NCBI GenBank assembly: GCA_031291235.1
Contig: JARLJL010000006.1
Coordinates: 372,001 to 436,000, forward strand
DNA length: 64,000 nt
Origin: Sulfuriferula sp.
GTDB taxonomy: Bacteria; Pseudomonadota; Gammaproteobacteria; Burkholderiales; Sulfuriferulaceae
Direction of reading: 5' to 3'
The notes under the pieces were generated by a model. It saw only the letters and a list, made by a program, of their open reading frames with translations. It was not told the origin of the DNA and did not search any database. Of this stretch, positions 1-10,850 are shown piece after piece; positions within the stretch are counted from its first letter, which is position 1, and every line of letters begins with the position of its first letter. The position numbers were made by a program, and so were the translations under genes.

Positions 1-3000
1 AGTTATGCCATCGAGGCCAGCCGGCGCCACCGCTGGATACGCGGCGACTGGCAGCTCGCGGCCTGGCTGTTGCCGCGCGTACCGGCAGCGCCCGGCATCC
101 GCGGATCGAAGGCCGAATGGCAAAAAAATCCGCTATCCAACCTGTCGCGCTGGAAAATCCTGGACAACCTGCGACGCAGTCTGGTATCGCCAGCGTTACT
201 TGCCATACTGGCAGGAGGCTGGCTGCTGGCACCCTCTCCCGCATGGCAATGGACCTTGCTGGTCATGACAGTGCTGTTCCTGCCGCCGCTGCTATCCGCG
301 GTCATCGAGCTCATCCGCAAACCGACGCAACGCGACTGGCTTTCGCATCTGGTACTCACCGGCAAATCCGCCGCCCGCCCATTCGCCCACGCTTTGCTGA
401 ATCTGATCCTGCTGCCCTACGACACGCTGATATGCCTGGATGCCATCCTGCGCTCAGGGGTGCGCATGCTGTTCACGCAACGCGGCCTGCTGCTCTGGCA
501 GCTGCCATCCTATACCGTGCGCAATCAGCGCCATACGCTGGCCGATTTTGTTACAGAAATGCGAATTGCCCCATTACTGGCAATCATGCTGGGATTAGCG
601 CTGGCGCTGCAATCGATGTCCGCAAACGGCGCTCTGGCAACGTTGCTCACCGGCATGCCGATATTGTCGCTGTGGCTGCTGTCGCCCATCGTCGTCTGGT
701 GGATCAGCAAGCCGCTGCCGTCTGCCGCCCCCAATCTGAACGCGGAGCAGCAGGCGTTCCTGCGCAAAGCGGCACGGCGTACCTGGCGCTATTTTGCGAG
801 TTTCGTCGACTCGCAAAACAACTGGCTACCTCCCGATAATTTCCAGACCTATCCGGCACCTCATATTGCCGCACGCACCTCGCCCACGAATATTGGCATG
901 GCGCTGCTGGCGAATCTGGCTGCACACGATTTCGGTTACATTACTACCGGAGCATGTCTGCAGCTGATCGACAACACGCTGACCAGCATGGAAAAGCTGC
1001 CGCGCTACCGAGGTCATTTTTACAACTGGTACGATACTCGCAGCCTGCAAACCCTGCACCCGCAATATATATCTTCAGTGGATAGCGGCAATCTCGCCGG
1101 CAGCCTGCTCACCCTGCAAGCCGGACTGACGGAAATGAAAAGCCGGCCAATACTGTCGACGAACGCTTTTCAAGGTCTGCAGGACACCTTGCAGGTACTG
1201 GCAGAACAGGTGATTTCATCACCGACGCCGGATCTGATACAAAAAATCAGGTCGCTGCAAAGCATGCTGCATACTCCCGATAAACACCCGCAGACGCTGG
1301 CAAGTATCGCCGATCTGCTGGACAGGATCCTGCCTGCCAGCGCGGAACTGGTGACCTGGTTATCGGCGGATATGGAAAGCGAACCGCATTACTGGGCGCA
1401 GGCGCTGAATCAGCAGGCCAGCGACCTGCGCAACGACCTCGCAGCATTTACGCCAGCATCGGGATACACGGGCAATATTCCGACTTTGACGCAACTGGCC
1501 GAGCGCAGCCCGGATAATGCAGCGGCATTGGTCGCCGCAGCACAGCTCGCCACCATAGACAATTTGATCGAGCGCTGCCGTAAACTGGCGACGATGGATT
1601 TCGAGTTTCTTTACGACACATCGTGCGGATTACTTGCCATCGGTTACGACGTCGGCGAACGCCGCCGCGATCCGTCCTGCTACGACCTGCTGGCGTCGGA
1701 AGCGCGACTGGCCAGCTTTCTGCTCATCGCGGAAGGCCAGGTACCGCAAAAGCACTGGTTTGCACTCGGCCGCCTGCTCACCAGCCACGGCGGTGCAGTC
1801 AGTCTGATTTCATGGAGCGGCTCGATGTTCGAATATCTCATGCCGCAGCTGATGATGCCGAGCTACGCCAACACGCTGCTGGATCAAACCTGCAAGGCTG
1901 CCGTGTCGCGGCAGATCGAATACGGCCGCCAGCGTGCCGTACCGTGGGGGATATCCGAATCCTGCTACAACGCCACCGATGCCGACCAGATCTATCAATA
2001 CCGGGCATTCGGCGTACCGGGGCTGGGCTTCAAGCGTGGACTGGGAGACGATCTGGTGATCGCGCCTTATGCCAGCGCACTGGCGTTGACGGTGATGCCG
2101 AACGAAGCATGCCGCAACCTGCAAACGCTGGCCGATCGGGGCTTCCTCGGTGCCTACGGATTCTTCGAAGCTATCGATTTCACGCCGTCGCGCGTACCGC
2201 GCGGCAAGGATCATGTCATCGTACGCACCTTCATGGCGCATCACCAAGGCATGAGCCTGCTGGCCTTTGCGCATGTCCTGCTCGACCAGCCGATGCAGCG
2301 CCGATTCATGTCCGCACCCCGGATACAGGCTACCGAACTGCTGCTGCAGGAACGCATACCGAAGCGCGGCTCCACCCTGCAACCGCACGCCGCCGAAGTA
2401 GACGCCGCCGCACGGCCTGCTGTTGCGGAAGAAGGCGGGATCATGCGCGTCTTTACCGACCCGAATACGACCATGCCTGAGGTGCATTTGCTGTCCAACG
2501 GCAGCTACCATGTCATGGTGACCCATGCGGGCGGCGGTTACAGCCGCTGGCGCGACCTTGCCGTGACGCGCTGGCGCGAAGACGCCACTGCCGATTGCTG
2601 GGGCACATTCATTTATTTGCGCGACCGTGATAGCGGACATTACTGGTCGACTGCGTATCAGCCGACACGATGCAAGGCCGATCACTACGAAGCCATCTTC
2701 GTGCAGGCGCGCGCCGAATACCGACGCCGCGACCATGCCATCGAAGCGCACACCGAAATCAGCGTTTCGCCTGAAGACGACGTCAATATCCGTCGCGTCA
2801 CGCTGACCAATCAGTCGTCGCGTACCCGCCATATCGAGGTGACGAGTTATGCGGAAGTGGTACTGGCGCCGCTGAATGCCGATCTGGCGCATCGGTCCTT
2901 CAGCAATCTGTTCGTGCAAACCGAAATCCTGCACGACAAACAGGCTATTCTGTGCACGCGACGACGCCGCACGCCGGGCGAACAAGTACCGTGGATGTTT

Positions 3001-6000
3001 CATCTGCTCGCAGCACCCGGTGTGATTGCCGACGAACCGTCTTACGAAACCGACCGCGCCAGATTCATAGGGCGGGGCCGAACCGCAGCCAACCCCATGG
3101 CAATGGATCACAGCAACTCCCCGTCAAATTCGACGCCGCGGCTGTCGAATACCGACGGCTCGGTATTGGACCCCATCGTATCCATCCGCCGCACAATCAC
3201 CCTGGCACCCGACGAATCGGCAAGCGTGCAGATCATCTCCGGCGTTGCCGACACGCGCGAAGCCGCATTAGCCTTGCTGGAGAAATATTGCGACCGGCAC
3301 TTTGTAGAGCGCGCTTTTGAAATGGCATGGTTCCAAAGCCAGGAAGTGCTGCGCCATCTCAACATCGGCGAGGCCGATGCGCAGATATATGGCCGACTGG
3401 CGACTTCCGTCATTCACGGCAATGCGCTGCGTCGCGCCGCACCCGGCATCATTGCGCGCAACCAGCTCGGACAGTCCGGGCTGTGGCGCTTTGCGGTGTC
3501 AGGCGACCTGCCTATCGTGCTGCTGCGCATTGCCGACCTGAATCGTATCGACCTGGTCAAACAGGTGTTGCAAGCGCATGCCTACTGGCGCATGAAAGGT
3601 CTGATCTCGGATCTGGTCATCGTGAACGAGGATTTCTCAGGCTACCGGGCAGTACTGCACGATCAGATCATCGGGCTCATCAATGGCGGGCCTGAAGCGC
3701 ATATGCTCGACAAACCGGGGGGCGTATTCGTGCGCCGTGCCGACGAACTCTCCGAGGAAGACCGGGTATTGTTTCAGACAGTCGCCCGCATCGTATTCAC
3801 CGATACGTCGGAGATGCTGATCGAGTTGGGAGAACGCCGGGTATCGACGGAACGCGTCTCCGATCGGTTTGAAGCACAGATGTCGCCGCCAGCCGAACCG
3901 ATTTATCCATTGCCGGTACGCGAACGGATTTTCAGTAACGGTCTGGGCGGCTTTACGCCCGACGGCCGCGAATATGTCATCACCCTCGAGCCGGGTCAGA
4001 ACACGCCGGCACCGTGGGTTAACGTCATCGCCAGCCCCTACATCGGCACCGTCGTCAGCGAGAGCGGCGGCGCGTATACCTGGGTGGAAAACGCACACGA
4101 GTTCCGGCTCACTACCTGGCACAATGATCCGATCAGCGACAGCAGCGGCGAGGCGCTGTACATCCGCGACGAGGAAACCGGCGCATTCTGGTCGCCGACG
4201 CCGCTACCCGCGCGCGGCCACTCCGGCTACGTGTGCCGACACGGATTCGGCTACAGCGTATTCGAGCATCACGAAGCCGGCATCTCATCGGAAATGTACA
4301 CTTACGTTGCCATGGACGCACCGGTGAAATTCGTCGTAATCAAGCTGCGCAATCATGGCCGACGCACACGCAAATTATCCTTGACCGGATATTGGGAACT
4401 GGTACTCGGCGAATGGCGACATGCCAATCTGATGCATATCGTGACAGAAACGGATGCGCACAGCGGCGCGCTGTTTGCCCATAATGCTTACGGCCGCGAA
4501 TGCGCCAACCGGGTAGTATTTGCGCAAGTCAGCGAGCAGCATCGCACAGTAACCGGGAGCCGCACGGAATTCATCGGCCGCAACGGCTCACTCGCCAGCC
4601 CGGCAGCCATGCGTCGCAAGCGCTTGTCGGGGCAGACCGGTGCAGCTCTGGATCCGTGTGCAGCCATACAGACCCGGATCGAACTAGCCGAAGGTCAGGA
4701 ACGCGAAATTGTGTTCATCTTCGGCGCAGCTCGCAATATCGACGAAGCGCAACATTTTATCCAGCGCTTTGCCGGGCCGGCTCACGCCCGCCAGGCACTG
4801 GAGGCGGTATGGGAATACTGGAATCACACCCTGGGCGCGATACATGTGGAGACGCCGGACCCGGCGCTGAACGTACTGACCAACGGCTGGCTGGTCTATC
4901 AGACGCTGTCGTGCAGACTGTGGGGCCGCAGCGGCTATTATCAATCCGGCGGCGCCTACGGTTTCCGCGATCAGCTGCAGGACACCATGGCGCTGATTCA
5001 TGCTACGCCCTGGCTGGCACGTGAACAGTTGATACGTTGCGCCGAGCATCAGTTCGCCCAGGGCGACGTACAGCACTGGTGGCATCCGCCTAACGGACAG
5101 GGAGTGCGCACCCATTTCTCCGACGACTACCTATGGTTGCCGTATGCGACCTGCCGCTACGTGCTGGCGACCGGCGATACCGGCGTCCTCGACGAGTCGC
5201 TGCACTTTCTGGAAGGACGCGAGCTGACGTCCGGGGAGGAAGCCTACTACGATCAGCCGCAACGCTCGCCCGAAGCGGCAAGCCTCTACGAACATTGCGT
5301 GCGCGCCATCCGGCACGGCTTGCGCTTCGGCACTCACCAATTGCCGCTGATGGGCTGCGGCGACTGGAACGACGGCATGAATCTGGTCGGGCGCGACGGC
5401 AAGGGCGAGAGCGTCTGGCTGGCGTGGTTCCTGTACGAGAACCTGCAACTGTTTGCAGGACTGGCTAATGGCCGCAACGACGCAGCCTTTGCCGAAATTT
5501 GCAGCACACAGGCGGCGCTGCTGCGCAGCAATATTGAAGCCAATGCCTGGGACGGCGGCTGGTATCGGCGCGCCTATTTCGATGACGGCACGCCGCTGGG
5601 TTCGTCCGCCAATGACGAATGCAAGATTGATTCGATCAGCCAGAGCTGGGCGATTATTTCCGGCGGCGGCGATCTTATCCGCGCGCGTCAGGCCATGGCG
5701 GCGGTAGATCAGCAGCTGGTGCGACGCGATGCGCAAATCATTCAGCTGCTCGACCCGCCATTCGATAAATCGGCTCTGGAACCGGGCTACATCAAGGGAT
5801 ACGTACCCGGTGTACGCGAAAACGGCGGCCAGTATACCCATGCCGCAATCTGGAGCACGATGGCGTTTGCGATGCTGGGCGACAAGGAACGCGCCTGGGA
5901 ATTATTCGCCATGCTCAACCCCGTCAATCACGGCAGTACGCCGGCGCAGATCGAACGCTATAAAGTCGAGCCGTACGTGATGTGTGCGGATATTTACGGC

Positions 6001-6384
6001 GCGGCACCGCATACCAGCCGGGGCGGCTGGACCTGGTACACCGGCGCGGCAGGCTGGATGTACCGGCTGACGGTGGAGACGCTGCTGGGTCTGCAACTGG
6101 AAGTCGATCAATTGCGCATTGCGCCGTGCGTGCCGACGGACTGGAAATCCTACAAAATCCACTACCGCTATCGCGAAACCGTTTACCACATCACGATCAA
6201 TTACGTCGGCGAACAATCGCAGCATGGCGCCCGGGTGACAATAGACGGCACGGCGGTAAACCAAAGTGCAAACAAACCGGCTATTAACGACGTAACGCTA
6301 TCGCAAGCGGTCATCCCGCTGGTGAATGACGCTCAGGAACATCATGTCGACGTAATTTTAAGACGGCTGCCAGTTAAGCCCTGA
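1..6384 (+). CDS. Cyclic beta-1,2-glucan synthase-like protein (glucoamylase-like plus GH94), 5' end outside window
   Basis: The reading frame is open from base 1, and the first residues (SYAIEASRRHRWIRGDWQ) match the interior of this family, so the true start lies upstream; an ATG at 70 is internal. After hydrophobic segments coded by about nt 180-700 comes a glucoamylase-like domain (about nt 1600-2300, with GWSGS-like and MAHHQGMS stretches). Two beta-sandwich plus GH94 phosphorylase-type blocks follow. The GH94 core at about nt 5350-5390 reads GCGDWNDGMNLVG and carries the expected catalytic Asp. NdvB/ChvB-type enzymes of this size (over 2,000 residues) make or trim periplasmic cyclic beta-1,2-glucans at the inner membrane. 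The GT84 part would be upstream, so whether it is a full synthase cannot be judged here. It could instead be a large cellobionic/cellobiose-phosphorylase-like protein, which is less likely given the membrane segments. Confidence 0.85.
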   Translation, partial: SYAIEASRRHRWIRGDWQLAAWLLPRVPAAPGIRGSKAEWQKNPLSNLSRWKILDNLRRSLVSPALLAILAGGWLLAPSPAWQWTLLVMTVLFLPPLLSAVIELIRKPTQRDWLSHLVLTGKSAARPFAHALLNLILLPYDTLICLDAILRSGVRMLFTQRGLLLWQLPSYTVRNQRHTLADFVTEMRIAPLLAIMLGLALALQSMSANGALATLLTGMPILSLWLLSPIVVWWISKPLPSAAPNLNAEQQAFLRKAARRTWRYFASFVDSQNNWLPPDNFQTYPAPHIAARTSPTNIGMALLANLAAHDFGYITTGACLQLIDNTLTSMEKLPRYRGHFYNWYDTRSLQTLHPQYISSVDSGNLAGSLLTLQAGLTEMKSRPILSTNAFQGLQDTLQVLAEQVISSPTPDLIQKIRSLQSMLHTPDKHPQTLASIADLLDRILPASAELVTWLSADMESEPHYWAQALNQQASDLRNDLAAFTPASGYTGNIPTLTQLAERSPDNAAALVAAAQLATIDNLIERCRKLATMDFEFLYDTSCGLLAIGYDVGERRRDPSCYDLLASEARLASFLLIAEGQVPQKHWFALGRLLTSHGGAVSLISWSGSMFEYLMPQLMMPSYANTLLDQTCKAAVSRQIEYGRQRAVPWGISESCYNATDADQIYQYRAFGVPGLGFKRGLGDDLVIAPYASALALTVMPNEACRNLQTLADRGFLGAYGFFEAIDFTPSRVPRGKDHVIVRTFMAHHQGMSLLAFAHVLLDQPMQRRFMSAPRIQATELLLQERIPKRGSTLQPHAAEVDAAARPAVAEEGGIMRVFTDPNTTMPEVHLLSNGSYHVMVTHAGGGYSRWRDLAVTRWREDATADCWGTFIYLRDRDSGHYWSTAYQPTRCKADHYEAIFVQARAEYRRRDHAIEAHTEISVSPEDDVNIRRVTLTNQSSRTRHIEVTSYAEVVLAPLNADLAHRSFSNLFVQTEILHDKQAILCTRRRRTPGEQVPWMFHLLAAPGVIADEPSYETDRARFIGRGRTAANPMAMDHSNSPSNSTPRLSNTDGSVLDPIVSIRRTITLAPDESASVQIISGVADTREAALALLEKYCDRHFVERAFEMAWFQSQEVLRHLNIGEADAQIYGRLATSVIHGNALRRAAPGIIARNQLGQSGLWRFAVSGDLPIVLLRIADLNRIDLVKQVLQAHAYWRMKGLISDLVIVNEDFSGYRAVLHDQIIGLINGGPEAHMLDKPGGVFVRRADELSEEDRVLFQTVARIVFTDTSEMLIELGERRVSTERVSDRFEAQMSPPAEPIYPLPVRERIFSNGLGGFTPDGREYVITLEPGQNTPAPWVNVIASPYIGTVVSESGGAYTWVENAHEFRLTTWHNDPISDSSGEALYIRDEETGAFWSPTPLPARGHSGYVCRHGFGYSVFEHHEAGISSEMYTYVAMDAPVKFVVIKLRNHGRRTRKLSLTGYWELVLGEWRHANLMHIVTETDAHSGALFAHNAYGRECANRVVFAQVSEQHRTVTGSRTEFIGRNGSLASPAAMRRKRLSGQTGAALDPCAAIQTRIELAEGQEREIVFIFGAARNIDEAQHFIQRFAGPAHARQALEAVWEYWNHTLGAIHVETPDPALNVLTNGWLVYQTLSCRLWGRSGYYQSGGAYGFRDQLQDTMALIHATPWLAREQLIRCAEHQFAQGDVQHWWHPPNGQGVRTHFSDDYLWLPYATCRYVLATGDTGVLDESLHFLEGRELTSGEEAYYDQPQRSPEAASLYEHCVRAIRHGLRFGTHQLPLMGCGDWNDGMNLVGRDGKGESVWLAWFLYENLQLFAGLANGRNDAAFAEICSTQAALLRSNIEANAWDGGWYRRAYFDDGTPLGSSANDECKIDSISQSWAIISGGGDLIRARQAMAAVDQQLVRRDAQIIQLLDPPFDKSALEPGYIKGYVPGVRENGGQYTHAAIWSTMAFAMLGDKERAWELFAMLNPVNHGSTPAQIERYKVEPYVMCADIYGAAPHTSRGGWTWYTGAAGWMYRLTVETLLGLQLEVDQLRIAPCVPTDWKSYKIHYRYRETVYHITINYVGEQSQHGARVTIDGTAVNQSANKPAINDVTLSQAVIPLVNDAQEHHVDVILRRLPVKP

Positions 6385-6622
6385 CCGGGAATACCTGACC
6401 GCAATTAACCGCAAAATGGCAGCGGCATCCCGACCGCCGCCGTGCCTAGGCAAACGCGGGCCGGGTATGCACGGCTGCGATGAATCCCCCTCAGTTTCAA
6501 CAATTTATGTTCGATAACGAACAGACGCGCTGTCCCGTTTTATTCCAGAATCCCGAACAATTGAGTTTGATTTGAACGCTGTGTTTAAAGATAACTGGTT
6601 ATGACTGCGGAGATTTTTGAAT

Positions 6623-8728
6623 ATGGCTGATAATGACGAATGCGTACTCATCATTGAAAGTGATCCGGTTTCTTCCACGTTTATACGTGCAGCGCTCGCC
6701 GATGCAAGGGACGGACCTTTTGCCATACACACGGTTGCAACGCTAAAAGACGGTCTGGCGCGCATAACGCGAACCGGAATCAAGGCGATCCTGCTTAATC
6801 TGTTCCTGTCCGACAGTGAGGGTATTGAGACCTTCAACAAGCTTTATGCGGTTAACAGCCAGATCCCGATTCTGATCCTGAGCGATCAGCAACATGAAGA
6901 TAGCGCAAAGCTGGCCATTCAGCGCGGTGCCCAGGATTACCTGTTAACCGGACTCATAGACGCTCACTCCCTGTCGCGCGCCATCCGCAATGTCATGCAG
7001 CGTCAAATGGCGGAGGAAGCGTTATATCTGGAAAAGGAACGCGCCCAGGTCACACTCAACTCCATAGGCGATGCCGTTATCAGCACCGACATTGCCGGCA
7101 ATGTCACCTATCTGAATATTGTGGCCGAGCGCATGACCGGCTGGCCGCTGGCGGAAGCCAAAGGCCAGCCTTTCACCACCGTGTTCCATCTCATTGACGG
7201 CGTTACCCGTGAACGCCTGACCGACCCCATGATCATGGCGATCAACGAAAACCAGTCGGTCGGCCTCAACATCAACAGCGTACTCATCCGCCGTGATGGA
7301 TTTGAGGCGCCCATAGAAGACTCCGCCGCCCCTATCCACGACCGGGGCGGCCATGTGACCGGGGCGGTCATCGTATTCCACGATGTCAGCGAGGCGCGGT
7401 CGATGGTGCAGAAAATGTCGCATTCCGCGCAACACGACTATCTCACCGATTTACCCAATCGCTTATTATTGAACGACCGGCTTACCCAGACGATAGCCCT
7501 GGCGCATCGTAGCCACAAGCATCTGGCCATACTGTTCATCGATCTGGATCATTTCAAGGACATCAACGATACCATGGGGCATTTAATAGGCGACAAACTG
7601 CTGCAGTCTGTCGCCAAACGGCTGAGCGCAGCCGTACGTCACTCCGACACTGTCAGCCGTCAGGGCGGCGACGAATTCATCATACTGCTTAACGATGTCG
7701 AGCATGCTATGGCCGCAGGCTATAGCGCGTCGAAAATACTCTCGACAATGGCTGAACAGCATACTGTCGACGAACATAATATCGACGTCACCATAAGCAT
7801 AGGCATCAGCATCTTCCCCGAAGACGGCACAGACGCGGAAACCCTGCTGAAAAACGCCGATGCCGCGATGTATCATGCGAAGGAAAACGGACGTAACAAT
7901 TATCAGTTTTTCAAACAGGACATGCATGACAAGGCCGTTGAACGCCTGTTTCTGGAAAGAGGATTACGTCAGGCACTGATGCACAATGAATTCATTTTGC
8001 ACTTCCAGCCGAAAGTCAATTTGCAGACAGGCGTGATTACCGGTAGCGAAGCGCTGATCCGTTGGCTGCACCCCACTCGCGGCCTGCTCCTCCCCGAGCA
8101 GTTTATCAAGATAGCCGAAGAATCCGGCCTCATCGTACCGATCGGCCAGTGGGTGCTGCGCGAAGCCTGCCGACAGGCCAGAGCCTGGCATAATCTCGGG
8201 CTTGCACGCATTCCCATCGCCGTTAATATCTCCTCAGTAGAATTCCGCCAGGAGACGCTGCTTGATAATATTCGTACCGCACTCGCAGAAACCGGCCTTG
8301 AACCGCAATATCTGGAAATAGAACTGACTGAAAGCGTACTTTTGCAAAATATCGAATCGACGACAAGCGTGTTGCATGCCCTCAAGGATATCGGCATACA
8401 AATAGCAATCGACGATTTCGGCACCGGCTATTCCAGTCTGAGCTATCTGCACCATTTCCCTGTCGACACCCTGAAAATCGACCAATCGTTCGTACGCGAC
8501 ATGGACAAGGGCAACGGCGAGGCCACTATCGTCAGCGCCATCATCGGCCTCGGCAACAACCTCAAGCTGCGCGTCAGTGCCGAAGGCGTGGAAACGCAAA
8601 ACCAACTGGCTTTTCTGCAAGCCGAGCGCTGCGAGGAAGGCCAAGGCGTTTATTTTGCCCCGCCCGTTGACGCCCAGGCTTTCGCCACACGGCTAGGTAC
8701 CTCGAATATCGCCTATAACCTGCACTGA
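6623..8728 (+). CDS. Receiver-like / PAS / GGDEF / EAL c-di-GMP signalling protein
   Basis: I chose ATG 6623 over the in-frame TTG at 6617 because GGAG at 6608-6611 sits at usable distance only from the ATG. Domains: receiver-like about 1-120, PAS about 130-250, GGDEF about 275-435, EAL about 450-690. The catalytic motifs look intact (RQGGDEF and SEALIRW), so both cyclase and phosphodiesterase activity are possible. The receiver is degenerate: the phospho-acceptor position reads LLNL (Asn-59 where Asp is expected) and the conserved Lys near the end is Thr-109, so it probably does not take a phosphate. It is cytoplasmic, with no membrane segment seen. It stands alone, followed 184 bp later by another GGDEF-EAL gene. 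Confidence 0.9.
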   Translation: MADNDECVLIIESDPVSSTFIRAALADARDGPFAIHTVATLKDGLARITRTGIKAILLNLFLSDSEGIETFNKLYAVNSQIPILILSDQQHEDSAKLAIQRGAQDYLLTGLIDAHSLSRAIRNVMQRQMAEEALYLEKERAQVTLNSIGDAVISTDIAGNVTYLNIVAERMTGWPLAEAKGQPFTTVFHLIDGVTRERLTDPMIMAINENQSVGLNINSVLIRRDGFEAPIEDSAAPIHDRGGHVTGAVIVFHDVSEARSMVQKMSHSAQHDYLTDLPNRLLLNDRLTQTIALAHRSHKHLAILFIDLDHFKDINDTMGHLIGDKLLQSVAKRLSAAVRHSDTVSRQGGDEFIILLNDVEHAMAAGYSASKILSTMAEQHTVDEHNIDVTISIGISIFPEDGTDAETLLKNADAAMYHAKENGRNNYQFFKQDMHDKAVERLFLERGLRQALMHNEFILHFQPKVNLQTGVITGSEALIRWLHPTRGLLLPEQFIKIAEESGLIVPIGQWVLREACRQARAWHNLGLARIPIAVNISSVEFRQETLLDNIRTALAETGLEPQYLEIELTESVLLQNIESTTSVLHALKDIGIQIAIDDFGTGYSSLSYLHHFPVDTLKIDQSFVRDMDKGNGEATIVSAIIGLGNNLKLRVSAEGVETQNQLAFLQAERCEEGQGVYFAPPVDAQAFATRLGTSNIAYNLH

Positions 8729-8912
8729 ATTTATACCCAATGCCGACAATCACGGCTTTGCGCTTAACGGATCTCGTAGCGTCCGCCGGCATTGCAAACG
8801 CGCTGCACCCGCCCGACCTCATGGCAACGGCAAATCTGCCGATATTGAAAACCGGGCTGGACGTAGCCGCCCATAGCTATGCTATATTGATGCGCTCGTT
8901 AAGGCATCTGTC

Positions 8913-10793
8913 ATGATACTGATTGAACTGATACAAAATATCGCGTTGTTAATCGCACTCGCCGCAGTCATGCAGATCGTCGTATCGCGTGCGCACAAGA
9001 ACGTATTGGCTCGCGCAGTGCTGACGGGCTGTCTTTTCGGCATCGTCGGCGTACTGGGTATGATGACGCCCATCAACTACGCACCCGGCATCATTTTCGA
9101 CGGACGCTCCATCATCCTGGCCGTAGCCGGCCTCATAGGCGGCCCTCTGGTCGCCCTTATCAGCGCATTGATCACTGCCGCATACAGAACATGGCTCGGC
9201 GGCGCAGGGGCGCCTGTCGGCATTGGCGTCATCGCAGCATCCGCCACCATCGGCGTAACGTTTCACTACATCAGAAGGCGTGCCGGCGGCTACCTCGGCG
9301 CCTTCCCCCTGTTCGGATTCGGTTTTCTGGTACATATCGTCATGCTGGCAATTTTCATCCTGCTGCCGGACCGTATCGGACTGCAATTCATTCATTCCAT
9401 GGGCATCGCCATCTTATTGACCTACCCCACCGCAACCATGCTGGTCTGTCTGCTGTTCCAGGATTATGAGGAAAAGGAAAAAACCCGAATCGGCATAGAG
9501 CGTCTGGCCTATTACGACACGCTGACCGGTCTGCCCAACCGGACGCTGCTAATCGACAAGCTGAATCGCAGCTTGTCCGCAGGCAAGCATGGCGAATATG
9601 CCAACGCGCTGATACTGATCAATCTGGATCGTTTCAAAACGCTGAACGACGCACGCGGTCACGCCACCGGCGATATCCTGCTGCGCGCCGTAGCCAGCCG
9701 CCTGCGCATGCTGCTGGGGGAAGACGACACGCTGGCCAGAATGTCCGCCGACGAATTCGCCATACTGTTGCAGCATACGGGACAGGATACATCGACCATC
9801 CCCGAATTTGCCCGCACCATGGCCGACAAAGTGCATATCAGCCTCAAATTTCCGCTCCACGTAGCAACCGATGAAATCGCCATTGCCACCAGCATCGGCG
9901 TCGCCATGTTTCCGCATAGCCCGGACGACACCGCCAGCGACGTGCTGCGTCGCGCCAATACGGCGATGCATCGCGCCAAGCAGAATGGCGGCAATCAGAG
10001 CGTATTCTTTGAGCAGTCCATGACCAGCGCAGTGGAACAACGTTTTCGGATAGAGCGCGAACTGCGCAGCGCCATCAAGGCAGGTGAATTGCGACTGTAT
10101 CTGCAATCCCAGGTAACGGCATCCGGCGCTATCGTCGGCGCCGAAGCACTGATACGCTGGCAACACCCCGAACGCGGCCTGATCCCGCCTGCCTCCTTCA
10201 TCCCTGTGGCGGAAGAAACCGACCTGATAGCAGAGGTGGGCCATTGGGTAATGACCGAAGCCTGCAAAATACTGGCGCGGGACGAGATGCTCGGCCGTCC
10301 AATTCGACTATCGATCAACGTCAGCCCCAGACACTTCCGCCAGAGCGGTTTCGTTACCGAAACCAAACGGATACTTGCCGATACCGGCGCCGACCCCAGC
10401 CACCTGACGCTGGAAATCACCGAAGGCCTGTTGATCGACAACGTCAACGACGTCATTGCCAAGATGATAGAACTGACAACGCTGGGGATACATTTCTCGG
10501 TAGACGATTTCGGCACCGGCTATTCTTCGCTGTCCTATCTTAAACGCCTCCCCATCGACGAACTGAAAATCGACAAGACCTTTGTGCAGGACGCCCCGAC
10601 CAATCCCGACGATGCCGCACTGGTCGAATCCATACTGGCAATCGCCAAGCACATGCAGCTCGATATCGTAGCCGAGGGGGTGGAAACCCAGGAACAGGCT
10701 GACTTCCTCGCAAGCCGGGCCGACATCATTTACCAGGGATACCTGTTCGGCAAACCCGAGCCGTCCGCTCAGTGGTTACAGCACCTGCCCTGA
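8913..10793 (+). CDS. Membrane 5TM (LytS-like) sensor with degenerate GGDEF and EAL domains
   Basis: The N-terminal about 190 residues form five to six hydrophobic helices. They carry the PINYAPGIIFDGRSIILA and AYRTWLGGAGAPVG stretches typical of the 5TM_5TMR_LYT input domain. A GGDEF domain (about 200-360) and an EAL domain (about 375-620) follow. The GGDEF signature reads RMSADEF, so two glycines are lost and diguanylate cyclase activity is unlikely. The EAL signature GAEALIRW and the later DDFGTGYSSLSYL are intact, so the expected activity is c-di-GMP hydrolysis, perhaps with GTP binding to the dead GGDEF as a switch. AAGG sits a few bases before the ATG. No partner gene is adjacent. Confidence 0.87.
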   Translation: MILIELIQNIALLIALAAVMQIVVSRAHKNVLARAVLTGCLFGIVGVLGMMTPINYAPGIIFDGRSIILAVAGLIGGPLVALISALITAAYRTWLGGAGAPVGIGVIAASATIGVTFHYIRRRAGGYLGAFPLFGFGFLVHIVMLAIFILLPDRIGLQFIHSMGIAILLTYPTATMLVCLLFQDYEEKEKTRIGIERLAYYDTLTGLPNRTLLIDKLNRSLSAGKHGEYANALILINLDRFKTLNDARGHATGDILLRAVASRLRMLLGEDDTLARMSADEFAILLQHTGQDTSTIPEFARTMADKVHISLKFPLHVATDEIAIATSIGVAMFPHSPDDTASDVLRRANTAMHRAKQNGGNQSVFFEQSMTSAVEQRFRIERELRSAIKAGELRLYLQSQVTASGAIVGAEALIRWQHPERGLIPPASFIPVAEETDLIAEVGHWVMTEACKILARDEMLGRPIRLSINVSPRHFRQSGFVTETKRILADTGADPSHLTLEITEGLLIDNVNDVIAKMIELTTLGIHFSVDDFGTGYSSLSYLKRLPIDELKIDKTFVQDAPTNPDDAALVESILAIAKHMQLDIVAEGVETQEQADFLASRADIIYQGYLFGKPEPSAQWLQHLP

Positions 10794-10850
10794 CACGACG
10801 ATGTTAACGACCATTGCACTAACTGCCTCAAGATCGCCACTGTTGCAATC

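Noticed and set aside
1810-3111. 433-codon open frame on the minus strand inside the GH94 gene
   Set aside because: It runs antisense to a well-conserved long gene in GC-rich DNA, has no RBS and its translation has no family pattern. It is a codon-bias shadow.
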